62,750 bases of DNA from Microbispora hainanensis (GCF_006874475.1 NZ_VIRM01000055.1:1-62750), one strand, 5' to 3'. Shown: positions 25,439 through 34,889, counted from the first letter of the stretch. A program made the numbers and translations. Notes: generated by a model from the sequence alone, not told the origin.

Positions 25439-27628
25439 ATGGCGTTATTCCAGCGTGGCAGCGTGCGCCCCACGGGCGTCCGCCGGCTCTCGGCGGTGAT
25501 CGCCGCTGGAGCCATGGCGGTCGCGGCGGTGTCACTCACGCCGCGACCGGCGGCGGCGGACACGCCCTGGGTGAGCGTCTCGGACGACGGCTACCTGGCG
25601 ATCAGCATCCCGGCGGCCGCCGTCGAGGCCGGCGTGGGCCAGGTGTCGGAGCTGGCGGTGGAGGGGAACTTCGGCCCCTCCTTCGCGTGGGCGGAGTATG
25701 GCCTGACCCGCCGGGGCGACCTCTGGTGGGGAGCCCTCGGCCCGCTCAAGCCGGGGCTGTACACCTACCAGGTCACGGGCGACAACACCAAGAGCCTCAA
25801 GGACCCGACGAACGGCACAACCGTCGCGTCCAAGCCCCTCTGGAGCACCTTCCTCGTTCCGGGCGAGTCCGTACGCCTGCTTGCGGACGCGCCGCAGGGA
25901 CAGGGCGGCCGGGTCGAGACCCTGACCTATCGGGTCAAGAAGGAGGAGCGGTCGGCGCTGGTCTGGACGCCGCCGGGCTACCAGGCGAAGGGCCCCAAGG
26001 GTCCGAAGGGTCCAAAGGGCTACCCGGTGCTGTTCCTTCAGTCCGGCAAGGGACAGAGCGCCACCGACTGGCTCGATCTCGGCCGGGCCAAGCAGATCCT
26101 CGACAACCTGTCGGCCCAGAAGGCCATCGAGCCGATGGTGGTCGTGATCAGCGACGGTGACGACGACAAGGATCTGAAGGACCTCGGCAAGGCGGTCGGG
26201 GACAGGTACAACGTCCTGCGCGACCCGGCGCACCAGGCGATCGCCGGTGTGGCCGAGGGCGGGACGCTGGCGCTGCGCGCCGCTCTCACCGGGGGTCCGG
26301 GTCAGTTCGCCTACGCCGGCTCGTTCTCCGGGCTGCTCACGGACGCCGGGCGGCCGGACGCCCGGGCCATCGGCCACGACCTCAAGTTGCTGCGGCTGTA
26401 CACCGGGAACGTGACCGATCCCGCGTACAACGCGACCGTCCGTCTGACGAAGGCGCTGGACCACGCCCGTGTCAGGTACGAGTTCGACGGGGTCAACCCC
26501 GACGGCGGGGCGAACTGGAACGCCTGGCAGGAGAACCTGATCGACTTCTTGCCGCGGCTGTTCCACAACGTGTCGGATCACGGTCCGAGCGCCGGTCACG
26601 GACGGCTGAAGGGCGAGTTCCACCCACCCGCGCCCGGCACCACGCCGACGCCGTTCGTGTCCGAGGACGGCTTCGTCACGTTCGAGACCACGACGGAGTT
26701 CAAGGACGCCGAGCACGTCACGGTGTGGGCGAACGACGCTCCCAACGGGAGCTGGCTCCGCATCCCGATGTCCCGCGCCGGCGACCGGTGGCGGGTGACC
26801 GTGGGTCCCCTGGAGCCCTGGTTCTACTACTACCAGTGGATCGTGGACCGGGTCGCGGCCAAGGACACGTCGAACCCGACCAAGGTGACCTCCGAGCCGA
26901 ACTGGAGCTCCTTCTTCATCCCCGGTGAGAGGTCGCGTCTGCTCTCGGACGTTCCCGCCGGTCAGGGTGGAAAGGTCGAGAGCCTGACGTACCACAGCAA
27001 CGTCGCGAACGAGGACCGGACGGCGCTGGTGTGGACACCGCCCGGCTATGACGCCGAGCGCGCGGAGCCGTACCCGGTCTTGTACCTCCAGCACGGCAGC
27101 GGCCAGAGCTACACCGACTGGGTCGAGATGGGACGCGCCAAGCAGATCCTCGACCACGAGTTCCTCGACGGGAAGCTCGTGCCGATGGTGGTCGTGATGG
27201 GCAACGGCAACGTGCCCGACTTCAACAAGGAGCTGCTGGACAACATCGTCCCGGCGGCCCGCGCCCGCTACAACGTCTCCGGCGACCCGTCGCAGCAGGC
27301 ACTCGCCGGGCTCTCTATGGGCGGCGTGCAGACGCTCGGCGTGCTGAAGGCCCACCCGGGCCGGTTCGCCTACGTCGCGGCGTTCTCGGCCTGGTTCGGC
27401 GAAGGCACCGGCGTCGACGCGGCGGCGATCAACAACGGGACCAAGATGCTGCGCCTGTACGTCGGCGACCAGACCGACTTCGTGCAGCCGTTTTTCCTGG
27501 GGTCCCTGCCGACCTTGGACGGCCTCGGCATCCGCTACGAGTTCGACGGGGTCACCCCTGGACCGCACGGCTGGGACGTGTGGCAGAAGAACCTGATCGA
27601 CCTGGCGCCGCGTCTGTTCAAGCGCTGA
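25439..27628 (+). CDS. secreted tandem esterase with one degenerate catalytic half
   Basis: This 729-residue protein has a signal peptide ending near AAA-DTP (residue 41) and two copies of a module formed by an immunoglobulin-like N-terminal domain plus an esterase-D/feruloyl-esterase-like alpha/beta domain. The second half has the nucleophile GLSMGG (Ser626) and GPHGW (His710). The first half has GVAEGG with Ala272 in place of Ser and no His at the matching place (near residue 358), so it is probably not catalytic. It may act on plant-polysaccharide esters. A 13-bp terminator stem follows. Confidence 0.88.
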   Translation: MALFQRGSVRPTGVRRLSAVIAAGAMAVAAVSLTPRPAAADTPWVSVSDDGYLAISIPAAAVEAGVGQVSELAVEGNFGPSFAWAEYGLTRRGDLWWGALGPLKPGLYTYQVTGDNTKSLKDPTNGTTVASKPLWSTFLVPGESVRLLADAPQGQGGRVETLTYRVKKEERSALVWTPPGYQAKGPKGPKGPKGYPVLFLQSGKGQSATDWLDLGRAKQILDNLSAQKAIEPMVVVISDGDDDKDLKDLGKAVGDRYNVLRDPAHQAIAGVAEGGTLALRAALTGGPGQFAYAGSFSGLLTDAGRPDARAIGHDLKLLRLYTGNVTDPAYNATVRLTKALDHARVRYEFDGVNPDGGANWNAWQENLIDFLPRLFHNVSDHGPSAGHGRLKGEFHPPAPGTTPTPFVSEDGFVTFETTTEFKDAEHVTVWANDAPNGSWLRIPMSRAGDRWRVTVGPLEPWFYYYQWIVDRVAAKDTSNPTKVTSEPNWSSFFIPGERSRLLSDVPAGQGGKVESLTYHSNVANEDRTALVWTPPGYDAERAEPYPVLYLQHGSGQSYTDWVEMGRAKQILDHEFLDGKLVPMVVVMGNGNVPDFNKELLDNIVPAARARYNVSGDPSQQALAGLSMGGVQTLGVLKAHPGRFAYVAAFSAWFGEGTGVDAAAINNGTKMLRLYVGDQTDFVQPFFLGSLPTLDGLGIRYEFDGVTPGPHGWDVWQKNLIDLAPRLFKR

Positions 27629-27642
27629 CCGGCCACCTTCGC

Positions 27643-27676
27643 CACGGCCCTCCCGCGTATGCCCGGGAGGGCCGTG
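27643..27676 (+). terminator. terminator after the tandem esterase gene
   Basis: CACGGCCCTCCCG and CGGGAGGGCCGTG form a perfect 13-bp stem with an 8-base loop, 15 bp after the stop. Confidence 0.75.
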
Positions 27677-27689
27677 CCGTCGCGTCCGA

Positions 27690-28007
27690 GGTCGGCGAGG
27701 CGTCAGCCCACCTGGAGGCCACCACGGACGAGGACATGCTGGTCGAGCTGCGCAAGGCCTGGCCTGGCATGCTCATCGTCAACCCGGCCTTCCCGACGGG
27801 CCCCGGAAGGCGGACAAGGCTTCGGCCGATCACTGGCTGGGGCTCGGCGCCGGCCTGATCGGCTTCGGCCGCGCGTTCATCGCCAATCCCGGCCCCGTGG
27901 AGCGGCTGCGCCAGGGGCTTCCTATCGCGCCGGACGACGAGTCCACGTGATATCAGGGCGGCGACGCGGGCTACCTCACCTATCCCGCCTACCTCCACGC
28001 GGGCTGA
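27690..28007 (+). pseudogene. C-terminal remnant of an old-yellow-enzyme alkene reductase
   Basis: The first part reads TDEDMLVELRKAWPGMLIVN and then must shift frame near 27805. It continues as GLIGFGRAFIANPGPVERLR, the FMN-site and C-terminal motif of OYE flavoproteins. A TGA at 27948-27950 interrupts it where the family has an aromatic residue, before YQGGDAGYLTYP. The front two thirds of the gene are missing, so it is a decayed fragment. Confidence 0.7.
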
Positions 28008-28138
28008 CCGCGCCGGCTGGGACGGCCGGAGCAGAAGCGCCGGCTCCGGCCGGCAGGGTCTGCGCCGTTCGGATCCATGGTCAAGGCGAGGTCGGCGGCG
28101 TGCTCGTGAACATTGCCGGGGCCACGTGGCGGAAAACG

Positions 28139-28383
28139 CTATGGCCATTCGATGCGAACGAGGTAGCTCTCACGCTGCTCCTCAAGGACGACCTGAGTTG
28201 CCAGGCCTCGTTCGCCGAATGGGTGCGTGAGCATGCTCGATCTCGGTTTGGCCGGGTTGTACGATCCCCGCTCCACGGAGCGGTCTCCAGAAGTGTGAAC
28301 AACTCCGCGAGCGGGCGCAGCGCTTCGTCGGGCAGCGCCGCGATCTGCTCTTCGGCTGTCGGATCGACGACGAGCTCGTACAC
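28139..28383 (-). pseudogene. frameshifted small toxin-like gene
   Basis: The frame starts MYELVVDPTAEEQIAALPDE and runs through LLETAPWSG. About one base is then missing near 28265, after which a second frame gives YNPAKP...FGERGL...VVLEEQRESYLVRIEWP and a stop. This is the pattern of a roughly 90-residue RelE-like actinobacterial toxin family as I recall it. It lies directly after a DUF6247-like antitoxin gene that is also broken. Confidence 0.6.
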
Positions 28384-28716
28384 CTACACATCGATCCCGC
28401 GAGCGGCGTGGATCTCGCGCCACGGCTTCCCCTCGGAGCAGGGTTCCCCGGCGAGGACATGTTCGGCCCGCTCGTGCATCTGCCGGCGGCCCTCGGGGTC
28501 GCGCACCGAGTCGCAGGCGGAGATCCACCATCGGTGCACGAACGCGTTCAGTGCTCCCAGGTCCAGGCTGACCCTGACCTCGTCGAGCACTGCCTTGAGT
28601 CCGGCATCGAACGCCTCGCGGTTCTAGGGAACGACCAACGCGGCGCGTATGGCCCGCAGGTTCTTCTCCGGCAACGGCGTCTCACCGGACACGAAGTCGT
28701 GCGGTTGCGCTGTCAT
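28384..28716 (-). pseudogene. DUF6247-like antitoxin gene with an internal amber stop
   Basis: From an ATG with an AGGGAG site the frame reads MTAQPHDFVSGETPLPEKNL and on to a TAG at 28624-28626. It then continues in the same frame through VLDEVRVSLDLGALNAFVHRW and RAEHVLAGEP. The full 110-residue product would fit DUF6247, found beside small toxins. A single nonsense change interrupts it, so decay looks recent. Confidence 0.6.
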
Positions 28717-28818
28717 GGCCTGCTCCCTTCCCGCTCATAGAGCGTACAGAGAAGGGCCGACATCTTCCGGGCCGGCGGAGCGGGAAAGCGGAGCCGTCAG
28801 GCCGGTGACTGGTGCGGT

Positions 28819-28859
28819 GGATCGCCGGGGCCCCGCACAAGCAGGGGCCCCGGCGATCC
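28819..28859 (-). terminator. terminator of the fadAB operon
   Basis: GGATCGCCGGGGCCCC and its exact complement form a 16-bp stem with loop GCACAAGCA, about 35 bp after the FadB stop. Three GGCCGG copies follow between it and the stop. Confidence 0.8.
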
Positions 28860-28892
28860 GCCAGGGCCGGCTAAGGCCGGTCAAGGGCCGGT

Positions 28893-30998
28893 TCAGGCCA
28901 ATACGGACGCGACGCCGGGCTCCAGGAAGCGGGAGCCGGTGACCTCCTCGGAGATGCCCGTGCGGTCGAGATAGGGCGTGATGCCGCCCGTGTGGAACGG
29001 CCAGCCCGCGCCGAGGATCATGCACAGGTCGATGTCCTGCGGCGCGGCGACCACGCCCTCGTCGAGCATGAGCCTGATCTCCTGGGCGAGGGCCCGCAGC
29101 GCGCGCAGCCGCACCTCCTCGCCCGTGGACGGGGACGAACCGCCCTCGAACAGCGTCCGCACCTCCGGGTCGATCTGGAAGTCCGGGCCGTAGAGGCCGG
29201 GCTTGCCCGCCGCGACCAGCTTGGCGAGGTTCTCCGCGACGCCGAACCGGTCCGGGAACGCCGCGTGCATGGTCTCGGCGACGTGCAGCGCGACGGCCGG
29301 GCCGACGAGCTGGAGCAGCGCGAACGGCGTCATCGGCAGGCCGAGCGAGTCGAGCGCGTGGTCGGCGACCTCCAGCGGGGTGCCCTCGTCGGCCGCCGCC
29401 GTGACCTCGCCCATGAAGCGGGTCAGCAGCCGGTTGACGACGAACGCGGGCGCGTCCTTGACCAGCACGCACGACTTCTTCAGCGTCTTGCCGACCGCGA
29501 AGGCCGTGGCCAGCGTCGCGTCGTCGGTGGCGGCGCCCCGGACGATCTCCAGCAGCGGCAGCACCGCGACGGGGTTGAAGAAGTGGAAGCCCACGACCCG
29601 CTCGGGGTGCCGCAGGCCGGACGCCATGTCGGTGACCGACAGCGACGAGGTGTTCGTGGCGAGCACGCAGGTCTCGGAGACGACCTCCTCCACCTCGGCG
29701 AAGACCTTCTGCTTCACGGCGAGGTCCTCGAACACCGCCTCGATCACGAAGTCGGCGTCGGCGAAGGCGTCCTTGGTCAGCGACCCGGTCACCAGGCCCT
29801 TGAGCCGGTTGGCCTGGTCGGCGGAGATCCGGCCCTTGCCGAGCAGCTTGTCGACCTCGGCGTGCACGTAGCCCACGCCCTTGTCGAGCCGGGCCTGGTC
29901 GAGGTCGGTCAGCACCACCGGGACCTCCAGGCGGCGGGCGAACAGCAGCGCGAGCTGCGAGGCCATCAGCCCGGCGCCCACCACGCCGACCTTGGTGACC
30001 GGGCGGGCGAGCGACTTGTCCGGCGCGCCCGCCGGCCGCTTGGCCCGGCGCTGCACCAGGTCGAAGGCGTACAGCCCGGCCCGCAGCTCGTCGCTCATGA
30101 GCAGGCCGGCCAGCGCCTCGTCCTCGGCGGCGAAGCCCTCGTCGCGCGACGCCGTACGGGCCAGGGCCATGAGGTCGAGCGCCCGGTAGGGCGCGGGGGA
30201 GGCGCCCCGCAGCTTGAGGTCGACAAGGGTCCTCGCCTGGTCGATCACGGGCGCCCAGTCTTCGGCGGTGTGGTCGGCCCGCTCGACGGCGACCTCGCCG
30301 CGCAGCACCTGGGCCGCCCACCGCAGCGACTCCTCGATGAAGTCGGCGGGCTCGAACATCGCGTCGGCGATGCCGAGGGCGTACGCGTCCCTGCCCTTGA
30401 TCATGCGGTTCTGCGACAGCGGGTTCTCGATGATCAGCTTGAGCGCCTTCTCCGGGCCGATCAGGCGGGGGAGGAGCTGGGTGCCGCCCCACCCGGGCAC
30501 CAGGCCGAGGAAGCACTCCGGCAGCGCGATCGCCGGGACCCCCGACGACACGGTGCGGTAGGTGCAGTGCAGGGCGATCTCCAGCCCGCCGCCCATCGCC
30601 GCGCCGTTGACGAACGCGAACGACGGCACGTCCAGCTCGCCGAGGCGGCGGAACACGTGGTGCCCGAGCCGCCCGATGGCGAGCGCCTCCTCGCGGGAGG
30701 ACACCGCCGCCGCGCCCTTGAGGTCGGCCCCGACGGCGAAGATGAACGGCTTGCCGACGACGCCGACGGCCGCCAGATCGGAGCGGGCGGCGATCGCGTC
30801 GAGCGCGTCGTTCAGCGCGAGCAGGCCGTGCGGGCCGAAGGTGTTGGGCTTGGTGTGGTCGAGGCCGTTGTCGAGCGTGATCAGGGCCATCGTGCCCGCG
30901 CCGTACGGAAGCTCGACGTCGCGCACGAGCGCCTTGGTGACGACCTCGTCGGCGTTCTTGCCCTCCAGGAGGGCCGTGCAGGTCTCGATCGTGCTCAT
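28893..30998 (-). CDS. fadB: fatty-acid oxidation multifunctional enzyme (enoyl-CoA hydratase / 3-hydroxyacyl-CoA dehydrogenase)
   Basis: This 701-residue protein has an N-terminal crotonase domain (PSFAFVNGAAMGGGLEIAL near residue 125 and PECFLGLVPGWGGTQ near 160) and a 3-hydroxyacyl-CoA dehydrogenase domain with the NAD motif VGVVGAGLMASQLA near 337. FHFFNPVAVLPLLEIV near 482 carries the catalytic His, and a C-terminal helical domain follows. It carries out the middle steps of beta-oxidation. Its ATG overlaps the thiolase stop as ATGA, so it is the second gene of the operon. Confidence 0.93.
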   Translation of the reverse strand: MSTIETCTALLEGKNADEVVTKALVRDVELPYGAGTMALITLDNGLDHTKPNTFGPHGLLALNDALDAIAARSDLAAVGVVGKPFIFAVGADLKGAAAVSSREEALAIGRLGHHVFRRLGELDVPSFAFVNGAAMGGGLEIALHCTYRTVSSGVPAIALPECFLGLVPGWGGTQLLPRLIGPEKALKLIIENPLSQNRMIKGRDAYALGIADAMFEPADFIEESLRWAAQVLRGEVAVERADHTAEDWAPVIDQARTLVDLKLRGASPAPYRALDLMALARTASRDEGFAAEDEALAGLLMSDELRAGLYAFDLVQRRAKRPAGAPDKSLARPVTKVGVVGAGLMASQLALLFARRLEVPVVLTDLDQARLDKGVGYVHAEVDKLLGKGRISADQANRLKGLVTGSLTKDAFADADFVIEAVFEDLAVKQKVFAEVEEVVSETCVLATNTSSLSVTDMASGLRHPERVVGFHFFNPVAVLPLLEIVRGAATDDATLATAFAVGKTLKKSCVLVKDAPAFVVNRLLTRFMGEVTAAADEGTPLEVADHALDSLGLPMTPFALLQLVGPAVALHVAETMHAAFPDRFGVAENLAKLVAAGKPGLYGPDFQIDPEVRTLFEGGSSPSTGEEVRLRALRALAQEIRLMLDEGVVAAPQDIDLCMILGAGWPFHTGGITPYLDRTGISEEVTGSRFLEPGVASVLA

Positions 30999-32179
30999 GC
31001 GAGGTTCTCCCAGATGACGGTGCCGCCCATGCCCATGCCGACGCACATCGTGGTGATCCCGTAGCGGACGTCGGGACGCTCGGCGAACTCGCGCGAGAGG
31101 TGCGTCATCAGCCGCACGCCCGACGAGGCGAGCGGGTGGCCGAACGCGATCGCGCCGCCGTACGGGTTGACCCGGGGGTCGTCGTCGGCGATGCCGAAGT
31201 GCTCCAGGAAGGCCAGCACCTGGACGGCGTACGCCTCGTTGATCTCGATGAGGCCGATGTCGCCGATGGACAGCCCGGCCAGGCGCAGCGCGCGCTCGGT
31301 GGAGGGGATCGGCCCGATGCCCATGACCTCGGGGTCGACGCCGGCGAAGGCGTAGGACACCAGCCGCATGCGCGGGGTCAGGCCGAACTCCCGGGCCACG
31401 TCTTCGGCGGCCACGATGCAGCCGGTCGCGCCGTCGTTGATGCCGGAGGCGTTGCCCGCCGTGACCCGCCCGTGCGCGCGGAACGGCGTCCTGAGGTCGC
31501 GCAGGCCCTCCATCGTGGTGCCGGGGCGCGGCGGCTCGTCCACGGTTGCCAGGCCCCAGCCCTCGGCGGCCTTGCGGGTGGCCATCGGCACCAGGTCGCG
31601 CTGGATCCTGCCGTCGGCGTACGCCTTGGCGGCCTTCTCCTGGGAGGCGACGGCGAAGGCGTCGGCGCGCTCCTTGGTGATGGACGGATAACGGTCGTGC
31701 AGGTTCTCCGCGGTCATGCCCATGACCAGCGCCGAGCCGTCCACGAGCTGCTCCGACAGGAACCGGGGGTTGGGGTCCACCCCCTCGCCCATGGGGTGGC
31801 GGCCCATGTGCTCGACGCCGCCGGCGATGGCCACGTCGTACGCGCCGAAGGAGATGCCGCCCGCCACGGTGGTGACGGCGGTCATCGCGCCGGCGCACAT
31901 GCGGTCGATCGCATAACCGGGGACCGACTTCGGCAGGCCGGCGAGCACCGCCGCGGAACGGCCGATGGTCAGGCCCTGGTCGCCGATCTGGGTGGTGGCC
32001 GCGATGGCCACCTCGTCCACCCGCTCCGGGGGGAGACCGGGGTTGCGCCGCATCAGCTCGCGGATGACGCGGACTACCAGGTCGTCGGCACGCGTCTCGG
32101 CGTACAGGCCCTTCGGGCCCGACTTGCCGAAAGGCGTCCGAACGCCGTCGACGAAGACGACTTCACGGGACGCAGGCAC
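30995..32179 (-). CDS. fadA: acetyl-CoA C-acyltransferase (3-ketoacyl-CoA thiolase)
   Basis: This 394-residue thiolase does the last, chain-shortening step of beta-oxidation. The acyl-enzyme Cys lies in IDRMCAGAMTAV near residue 92, GGAIAFGHPLASSGVRL near 345 holds the catalytic His, and TMCVGMGMGGTV near 378 holds the second Cys. The GTG start has an AGGAG site. Two TAC-x6-GTA palindromes lie immediately upstream, so a TetR-type acyl-CoA regulator probably controls the operon. Confidence 0.94.
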   Translation of the reverse strand: MPASREVVFVDGVRTPFGKSGPKGLYAETRADDLVVRVIRELMRRNPGLPPERVDEVAIAATTQIGDQGLTIGRSAAVLAGLPKSVPGYAIDRMCAGAMTAVTTVAGGISFGAYDVAIAGGVEHMGRHPMGEGVDPNPRFLSEQLVDGSALVMGMTAENLHDRYPSITKERADAFAVASQEKAAKAYADGRIQRDLVPMATRKAAEGWGLATVDEPPRPGTTMEGLRDLRTPFRAHGRVTAGNASGINDGATGCIVAAEDVAREFGLTPRMRLVSYAFAGVDPEVMGIGPIPSTERALRLAGLSIGDIGLIEINEAYAVQVLAFLEHFGIADDDPRVNPYGGAIAFGHPLASSGVRLMTHLSREFAERPDVRYGITTMCVGMGMGGTVIWENLA

Positions 32180-32189
32180 GGGTTCGCTC

Positions 32190-32237
32190 CTACTTGTCAG
32201 TAGCTTCCGGCCCCCTATGCTACTGGCCGGTAACCGG
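32190..32237. promoter_or_regulatory. two TetR-type operators of the fadAB operon
   Basis: CTACTTGTCAGTAG (32190-32203) and CTACTGGCCGGTAAC (32220-32234) share TAC-x6-GTA. The latter overlaps CCGGT-A-ACCGG (32227-32237). Palindromes of the TTACTGACCAGTAA kind are known for actinobacterial fatty-acid regulators. Confidence 0.6.
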
Positions 32238-32350
32238 TTCTGGCATCGGTGGGCCGACAGCGTTTGTGAGTGATCGTTAACGGGTCGGCAACTGGCGTGA
32301 ATCAGTGCATGTCCTCGGTGACGATCTCATTCGGGATGCAACCCCTCAAA

Positions 32351-32395
32351 CCCCAAGAATCACTCCTCTAGCTCTCGCAAGCGGATTTCTTGGGG
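32351..32395 (+). promoter_or_regulatory. hairpin in the 5' leader of the secreted hydrolase gene
   Basis: CCCCAAGAA and TTCTTGGGG are perfect 9-bp arms around a 27-base loop, 25 bp before the ATG. It may affect leader stability. Confidence 0.45.
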
Positions 32396-32419
32396 CAATG
32401 CACTCGGAGAAAGAACCAC

Positions 32420-34879
32420 ATGCGCTCCCCTGTGCGCGCCTGGACCAAGGCGCTCGCCGCGGCCGTCACGGCCGCCACCCTGTCCACACCCCTCATCGCA
32501 GGGCCCGCGTACGCCGCGCCGCCCGGCTCGACCGGGAAGGACGGCACCTGGACCGTCGAACCCGTCGGCGGCGGTCACCGGGTCACGCTCCACCTGAACA
32601 CGCCGCTGCCCGTCCGCGACGCCGTCCCCGAGCTCGCGGCGGACGGCCGGTCGCTCGGCCCGGCCGAGGAGTCGCCCGACGGCATGACGCTGACCGTCGT
32701 CACCCCCGACCCCGCCGTCGTCTCCGCGTCGTCCGTCGACGTGGCCTGGAACGGCGAGGTGCCCGAGGCGGCCGCGGCAGCCGGCAAGGCCACGCCGATG
32801 CTCGCCGACCCGCCCGCCGATCCGCCCGGCACGCCCGGTAAGCCCGGTAAGCCCGGCACCCCCCCGGGCCCGCCCGGCAAGCCGGATCCCGCGCCGGTCG
32901 ACCCCGCCGCGCCCGGTCCGTACGCCGTGACCCACGACGAGTACGACCTCGGCGACACCGCCATCACCCTGGAGGGGCTCGGCGGCCGCCCGGCCGAGAT
33001 CCGGGCGAAGGTCTACCTGCCGGACGGCGCCCGCGGCAAGCGCCCGCTGGTCGTCTTCCTGCACGGCCGCCACTCGGCCTGCTACAACCCGACGGCATGG
33101 ACGTCGTCCAACACCCAGTGGCCCTGCCCGGCGGGGCAGCAGCCGATCGCCAGCTACCAGGGCTACGACGGCCCCGCCGACGTGCTCGCGAGCAACGGCT
33201 ACGTCGTCGTGTCGGTCAGCGCCAACGGCGTCAACGCCGCCGACAACCCCTACAGCGAGGACCGGGGCGCGCTGGCCCGGGGCGAGGTCGTCATGCGCCA
33301 CCTCGACCTGCTCGCCGACGCCGACCGGGGCGTGGGCGACGCGAAGCTCGTGAGCCTGTTCAAGGGCCGCCTCGACATGGCGGACGTCGGCCTGATGGGT
33401 CACTCGCGTGGAGGCGAGGGCGTCGTCAAGGCCGCGCTGATGAACGCGGGCCGGGCCAAGCCGTACGGGATCAAGGCGGTGCTCCCGCTCGCGCCGACGG
33501 ACTTCGCGCGGGCGACCCTGCCCGGCACGCCGATGGCCGTCATCCTGCCCTACTGCGACGGGGACGTCTCCAACCAGCAGGGCCAGCACTTCTACGACGA
33601 CTCGCGATACGCCGAGGACGACGACCCCGCCTTCCGCTCCTCGCTGATGGTCATGGGCGCCGACCACAACTTCTTCAACACCGAGTGGACCCCGGGCGTT
33701 GCGCACGCGCCGGCGTCCGACGACTGGTCCAACCGCAACGACCCGGTCTGCGGCGGCACCGCGCCGTCGCGGCTGACCGCCGCCGAGCAGTACGCCGTCG
33801 GCACCGCGTACATCGCGGGGTTCTTCCGCCTCGTCCAGGGCCGTGAGCAGGGTCTGCTGCCGCTGTTCGACGGCAGCGGCGGCACCACCGCCTCCGCCGG
33901 GCGGGCCGTCGTGCACGCCGTCGCCCAGGCGCCCGCCGGCAAGCGCTTCGACGTGGCCCCCTTCACGTCGCTCGCGCCGTCCACGCGGGTCTCCGGCGCG
34001 GCCACCGCGGTCGTCTGCGCCGGCATGCTCGACCGCTCGCCGCAGAGCGGCCTGCCGTCCTGCGTCTCCACGCTGACCACGTCGCAGGCGCCGTCGTGGA
34101 CGCCCGCGACGTACGCGAACAACGTCGCCTCGACGCCGGTGCTGCGGTTCTCCTGGAGCGACCCCACGGGCACGGTGACGGTGCCGATCGACAAGCGCGA
34201 CCAGAACGTCTCCCACTACGACGCGCTCACCTTCCGCGTCGCGAGGGACGAGACGGCGACCGGCGACGTCGACCTCGCGGTCGAGATCGCCGACAAGCAC
34301 GGCGCGTCCCGCACGGTCAAGGTGTCCGAGGTGAGCGACGCGCTCACCCCGTTCCCCGGCACGGCCTCGCCGCTGCCCAAGACCTGGCTGCGCACCGTAC
34401 GCGTCCCGCTGAGCTCGCTCACCGGCGTCAAGCCGCAGCAGATCAGCGAGATCCGGATCTCGGGCGCGAGCGGGAAGGGCGCGGTCTACCTCGCCGATCT
34501 CGCGTTCAGCACGGTGGCCGCGGGTGACGCCCGCAGCGGCAAACTGCCGCAGGTGTCGGTGGAGGGCGCCACGGTGGACGAGGGCGACGGCCCCGGCACG
34601 GCCACGATGACGGTGCGGCTGTCGGACAAGAGCCCCACGCCGGTGACGGTCCAGATCCAGACGATCGCGACCGGCGCCGCCCCGGTGATCGCCTCGGCGG
34701 CGCAGGAGGTCGTCATCCCGGCCAGGTCGCTGCAGGCGTCCTTCCAGGTGCCCGTCAACGGCGACACCGCGGTGGCGGCCGAGCCGCAGTCCTATCAGGT
34801 GGTGGCCTCGGTGCCGGTCAACGCGACGATCGGGAACGGCTTCGCCCGGCTCGTCGTGACCGACGACGACGCGGTCTGA
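32420..34879 (+). CDS. secreted alpha/beta hydrolase with collagen-like linker and Calx-beta-like tail
   Basis: This 819-residue protein has a signal peptide ending AYA-APPG near residue 34 and an unknown N-terminal domain. A Gly-Pro-Lys-rich, collagen-like linker lies at about residues 136-165. The hydrolase domain carries HGRHSACYN near 216 and the nucleophile GHSRGG near 330, with MGADHNFFN near 412 giving the His. The C-terminal region has beta-rich modules, the last resembling a Calx-beta repeat. GGAGAAAG precedes the ATG. It probably acts on an extracellular ester or polymer; the exact substrate is unknown. Confidence 0.85.
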   Translation: MRSPVRAWTKALAAAVTAATLSTPLIAGPAYAAPPGSTGKDGTWTVEPVGGGHRVTLHLNTPLPVRDAVPELAADGRSLGPAEESPDGMTLTVVTPDPAVVSASSVDVAWNGEVPEAAAAAGKATPMLADPPADPPGTPGKPGKPGTPPGPPGKPDPAPVDPAAPGPYAVTHDEYDLGDTAITLEGLGGRPAEIRAKVYLPDGARGKRPLVVFLHGRHSACYNPTAWTSSNTQWPCPAGQQPIASYQGYDGPADVLASNGYVVVSVSANGVNAADNPYSEDRGALARGEVVMRHLDLLADADRGVGDAKLVSLFKGRLDMADVGLMGHSRGGEGVVKAALMNAGRAKPYGIKAVLPLAPTDFARATLPGTPMAVILPYCDGDVSNQQGQHFYDDSRYAEDDDPAFRSSLMVMGADHNFFNTEWTPGVAHAPASDDWSNRNDPVCGGTAPSRLTAAEQYAVGTAYIAGFFRLVQGREQGLLPLFDGSGGTTASAGRAVVHAVAQAPAGKRFDVAPFTSLAPSTRVSGAATAVVCAGMLDRSPQSGLPSCVSTLTTSQAPSWTPATYANNVASTPVLRFSWSDPTGTVTVPIDKRDQNVSHYDALTFRVARDETATGDVDLAVEIADKHGASRTVKVSEVSDALTPFPGTASPLPKTWLRTVRVPLSSLTGVKPQQISEIRISGASGKGAVYLADLAFSTVAAGDARSGKLPQVSVEGATVDEGDGPGTATMTVRLSDKSPTPVTVQIQTIATGAAPVIASAAQEVVIPARSLQASFQVPVNGDTAVAAEPQSYQVVASVPVNATIGNGFARLVVTDDDAV

Positions 34880-34889
34880 TCACATACGG

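Noticed and set aside
27629..28740. Insertion-sequence scar explaining the pseudogenes
   Set aside because: No transposase fragment, terminal inverted repeats or target duplication could be seen.
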